A stretch of DNA of 26,047 nt from a virus, in IMG/VR virus record IMGVR_UViG_3300047481_001085, positions 1-26,047 of that record; one strand, 5' to 3'. This document shows positions 23,773-26,047 of the stretch, piece by piece (position 1 is the stretch's first letter; every line of letters begins with the position of its first letter). The notes under the pieces were generated by a model, which saw nothing but the letters and a program-made list of their open reading frames with translations, did not search any database and had not been told where the DNA came from. A program made the translations under genes and the position numbers.

Positions 23773-26047
23773 TTACCTGTACCTAGTTCCAAGTCTATAG
23801 TAATAAACAACTGGCGTCCCGTTTGTCTGCCTGTTTTTCTTTATGTCTATTTTCACTACTACAGAATTTATTGGATTTGGGACTCCTGCATCATTTCCAC
23901 TATTTAGATACATGACCTGAGGAATAGTTGCATCATTGGATACGTTTTGGTTAAAAGCTATTATCTCTGGCACTCCCGTATAGTTTCTTTCAACTGGCTG
24001 TATAGGGTAGAATGTCGTTCCCCCATCGACACTGACTTGATATATGATCGAGGGCTCATTTGGATTTGGACTGTAATCCTCCGCATAGATGCTGAGGAGA
24101 TCTAAGTTGCCAGATAGCAGGAACGGCTTTGAGACCATTTGTGCTGAATTTTGGTAAACCTCTTTACCAAAGGATATGTCTCTTATCCCAATACTTGCTC
24201 TTTTAGCTTTTAGTTCCTCAAAATTTCTTTTTGCGACTATTTGTGTTGTCACTCTTTTTGCAGCTTGCTCAGTAACTTTTGAAACTTCCATGTTTTTTTC
24301 CGTGGCTGGATTGAGCGCCTTTACGCAGAAGAAAAATGACTTGGATATATCAGTTGATGCCACAGTTGGATATTGAGGTATAGCAAACGAAAATTGCTTT
24401 GTACTTCCAACACTAGAAACTTTGAATGTTTCTTTCACCTCAAAGCTATTGGATCCACCGAGATCTTTGAACCCCCTAATGTAGACATAGTCATTAACAG
24501 AAAGTCCATGGGCTGAGCTGGTAGTCATTGTCGCAACAGATGACGAAACCTGTACATTTGTCAATCCTATTTGCAGTGATTCAAGTGGGTTTACTTTTCT
24601 TGGGTCCACTAAAACACAGGGCGATGTAGATGGAGACAGAAGTATTCTGCTTCTTATTGAATTCATTCCTTGTACATCTGGATAAAGACTTGCATATTCT
24701 TTTGTTGTAAAGAGATCGATATTTGTATCGTTATCTCTCTTATACCAAAAGAACTCATTCATGACTGCTGCTGCAACTCCATATGATGACTTGTTTGGCT
24801 CAGATATTTTAAGCTGCCATTTAGTGGCGCTAGAAAATTCAGTAGTATACGATACTGGAACGACTTTATTATCATTGGCAGCAGATTTAAATTCTGTAGG
24901 CTTGTTGATGTTTGGCACTAATCCGAGCTTATCCCAAGTTGGGTTTTGGTTTATTGTGTTCAGCACTGACTCAGGATTGAATCTAACTTGCCCATTCCAT
25001 TTCGTATCTTTTCCGATTTCGTATGGAGTCCAGTACGCATGTTTAATTACCACATCTTTGAATGCCGACTGCTCAAAAGTCACATATATTTTGTTAGCTC
25101 TGGTCTCAGCAAATTTGAAAACAGCCTTATTGACGTAAAAGTTTTTGAAATTGTTTATGTTCTTTTGAGATATATCTGATGCTATATAAGCAGGCTCATC
25201 TTCTTTAATGAGCTCAAGAGTTTTATTATCTTTTTGGTTGTACAATTTTATTGATGTTATCTTTACGTTTGATCCAGCGTACGGAGCTCCGAGAGTTGTC
25301 ATCCCCGAAGAATGGAGTCACAGAGAAATAATTTAGTATTTCACCATTTTGAGCTGAAAGAGAAAATTCCAATGTCAACTTAAGTGGGTTTGATGTATCA
25401 AAGTTCGCCCAATTTGTAAAAGTTGATCCATCATGATATTGAAACTCATATTGAGGTCTTGTACTTTGATCGCTAGCAAGAACTTTTATGGCTTCGTACT
25501 CAAAGAATGTGGCTGCACTATTATCAATTATCGCCACTTCATTCGATCTTAGTATTTGTGAACTTTTTTCATATATAAATCGATTACCTTCAGGCTCTTT
25601 ACTGAATAAAAAGTGGTTTCCTTTTAATCCGTTTGACACATCAGCAAACGATACCTGGTTTTTTATTGACTGATTATAATTCTCATTTATCACTTTGACT
25701 ACAGAGCTAACTTTTTTGGTTGAAACTCTTGGCAGAGCCATATATCCATCTGTCACATCTGGAAGCAAACCAGATGTAACCTTAGTTGGATTTATGTTCG
25801 ACATATCGTCAAATGAGTCGCCGATATATTCGAGGTCTTGCATTGGGCTTTGTGAGTACATTTCCAATATGTTTATCTTTGACTTTACTCTTGATACAGA
25901 ATTTTTTTCTGCTTCTATTTGATTTGAAAAGACATTGAATGTATTGACATAATTTGCCGACATGGAGTCAAGCTGATTTGTCATTATATTGAGATCTTTG
26001 GTGATAGTTGATATCATCTCGTTGAATGCATTTGACCTGGGAATGTC
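23773..26047 (-). CDS. Large structural protein made through a +1 frameshift at CGG, 5' end outside window
   Basis: The frame is open to the right edge, so the start is not seen (an in-frame ATG is at 26017). It encodes a helical, coiled-coil-like N-terminal part (IEAEKNSVSRVKSKINI), then a beta domain ending NYFSVTPFFGDDNS. There CGG (25291-25289) occurs and the zero frame would stop at 25226. Skipping the C continues GAPYAGSNVKITSIKLYN for 505 residues to the stop at 23773. The two parts join as one beta-domain. About 757 residues lie in the window. An ATG at 25302 opens the second frame but has no good SD. It is probably a tail or baseplate protein, like the gene downstream. Confidence 0.8.
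25288..25294 (-). other. +1 frameshift site TCT-CGG-A (structural gene)
   Basis: Zero frame AAC TCT CGG AGC; product frame AAC TCT (C) GGA GCT CCG TAC. The zero frame runs another 22 codons, rich in basic residues unlike the rest, to a stop at 25226. It is the only site in the structural block. Confidence 0.78.

Noticed and set aside
84-25294. The five frame breaks as random sequencing or assembly indels
   Set aside because: All five are +1, all fall on a CGG codon, and CGG is otherwise absent in frame; random errors would not explain that absence. A systematic extra G after CC remains possible and is listed as the refuting test.
23773-25302. Separate gene starting at ATG 25302
   Set aside because: No suitably spaced SD, the upstream frame overlaps it by 77 nt, and the protein joins smoothly through the shift at CGG.
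1-26047. tRNA genes or a CRISPR array
   Set aside because: No cloverleaf-like sequence or regularly spaced repeats were seen; nearly all bases are coding.

Overview
The window is part of a tailed double-stranded DNA phage genome, AT-rich, with every convincing gene on the minus strand, packed end to end with 1-8 bp overlaps (ATGA, TAATG, TTGA) or short spacers carrying Shine-Dalgarno motifs. Structural (tail or fibre-like) genes occupy the right end (about 19160-26047). A nucleotide-metabolism, modification and replication block fills the rest, and is probably transcribed right to left. The host is not identifiable with certainty. ThyX, a monomeric B12-dependent ribonucleotide reductase, a glycosylase-like protein of a type common in Actinobacteria, and two leaderless-looking promoters (TANNNT 6-7 nt before the ATG) would fit a low-GC actinobacterial host, but this is inference.

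Layout, right to left in transcription order: (i) 26047-19162, five structural proteins, ending in a repeat protein with a strong SD and a hairpin terminator. (ii) 19020-14226, an unknown protein, nrdJ, an HNH endonuclease inserted at the 3' end of nrdJ, thyX and three small proteins. (iii) 14229-10883, a glycosyltransferase, a C5 DNA methyltransferase, a thermonuclease, a putative pyrimidine-dimer glycosylase, a deoxyribosyltransferase-like protein and a GC3-rich 63-aa gene followed by a terminator. (iv) 10814-1, a second glycosyltransferase, a possible GT-D enzyme, a Vsr-like nuclease, a DnaB-like helicase, a degenerate Cas4-like protein, an HD hydrolase, an AEP primase, zinc-ribbon proteins, a full DNA polymerase III alpha subunit and a Cas4/RecB-like nuclease. 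The phage therefore encodes polymerase, primase and helicase, plus dNTP supply (NrdJ, ThyX).

The main discovery is a translational recoding pattern. Reading all CCG trinucleotides on the + strand (about 120 by eye), I find the sense codon CGG in frame at only five places in the roughly 8,000 codons of the window. At all five, the reading frame must shift +1 exactly at that codon (NNN-CGG-N read as NNN-(C)-GGN) to give a sensible protein. The sites lie in a Cas4-like nuclease, two small coupled genes, the catalytic primase and a large structural protein. Two sites have the identical heptamer CTT-CGG-A. In two small genes, only the shifted frame ends in the stop/start overlap with the next gene; in the primase and nuclease, only the shifted frame contains the conserved motifs. 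The other Arg codons (CGT, CGC, CGA, AGA, AGG) are used normally. The simplest reading is that CGG is not decoded in this phage/host (for example no tRNA-Arg-CCG) and serves as an obligate +1 frameshift codon, with Gly (GGN) entering next.

A second notable structure is at nrdJ. The HNH gene separates nrdJ from thyX, and directly after it lies a displaced original nrdJ 3' end. It encodes the same SCEIKFV peptide as the present nrdJ terminus, but five of the seven codons differ, only in the third base.
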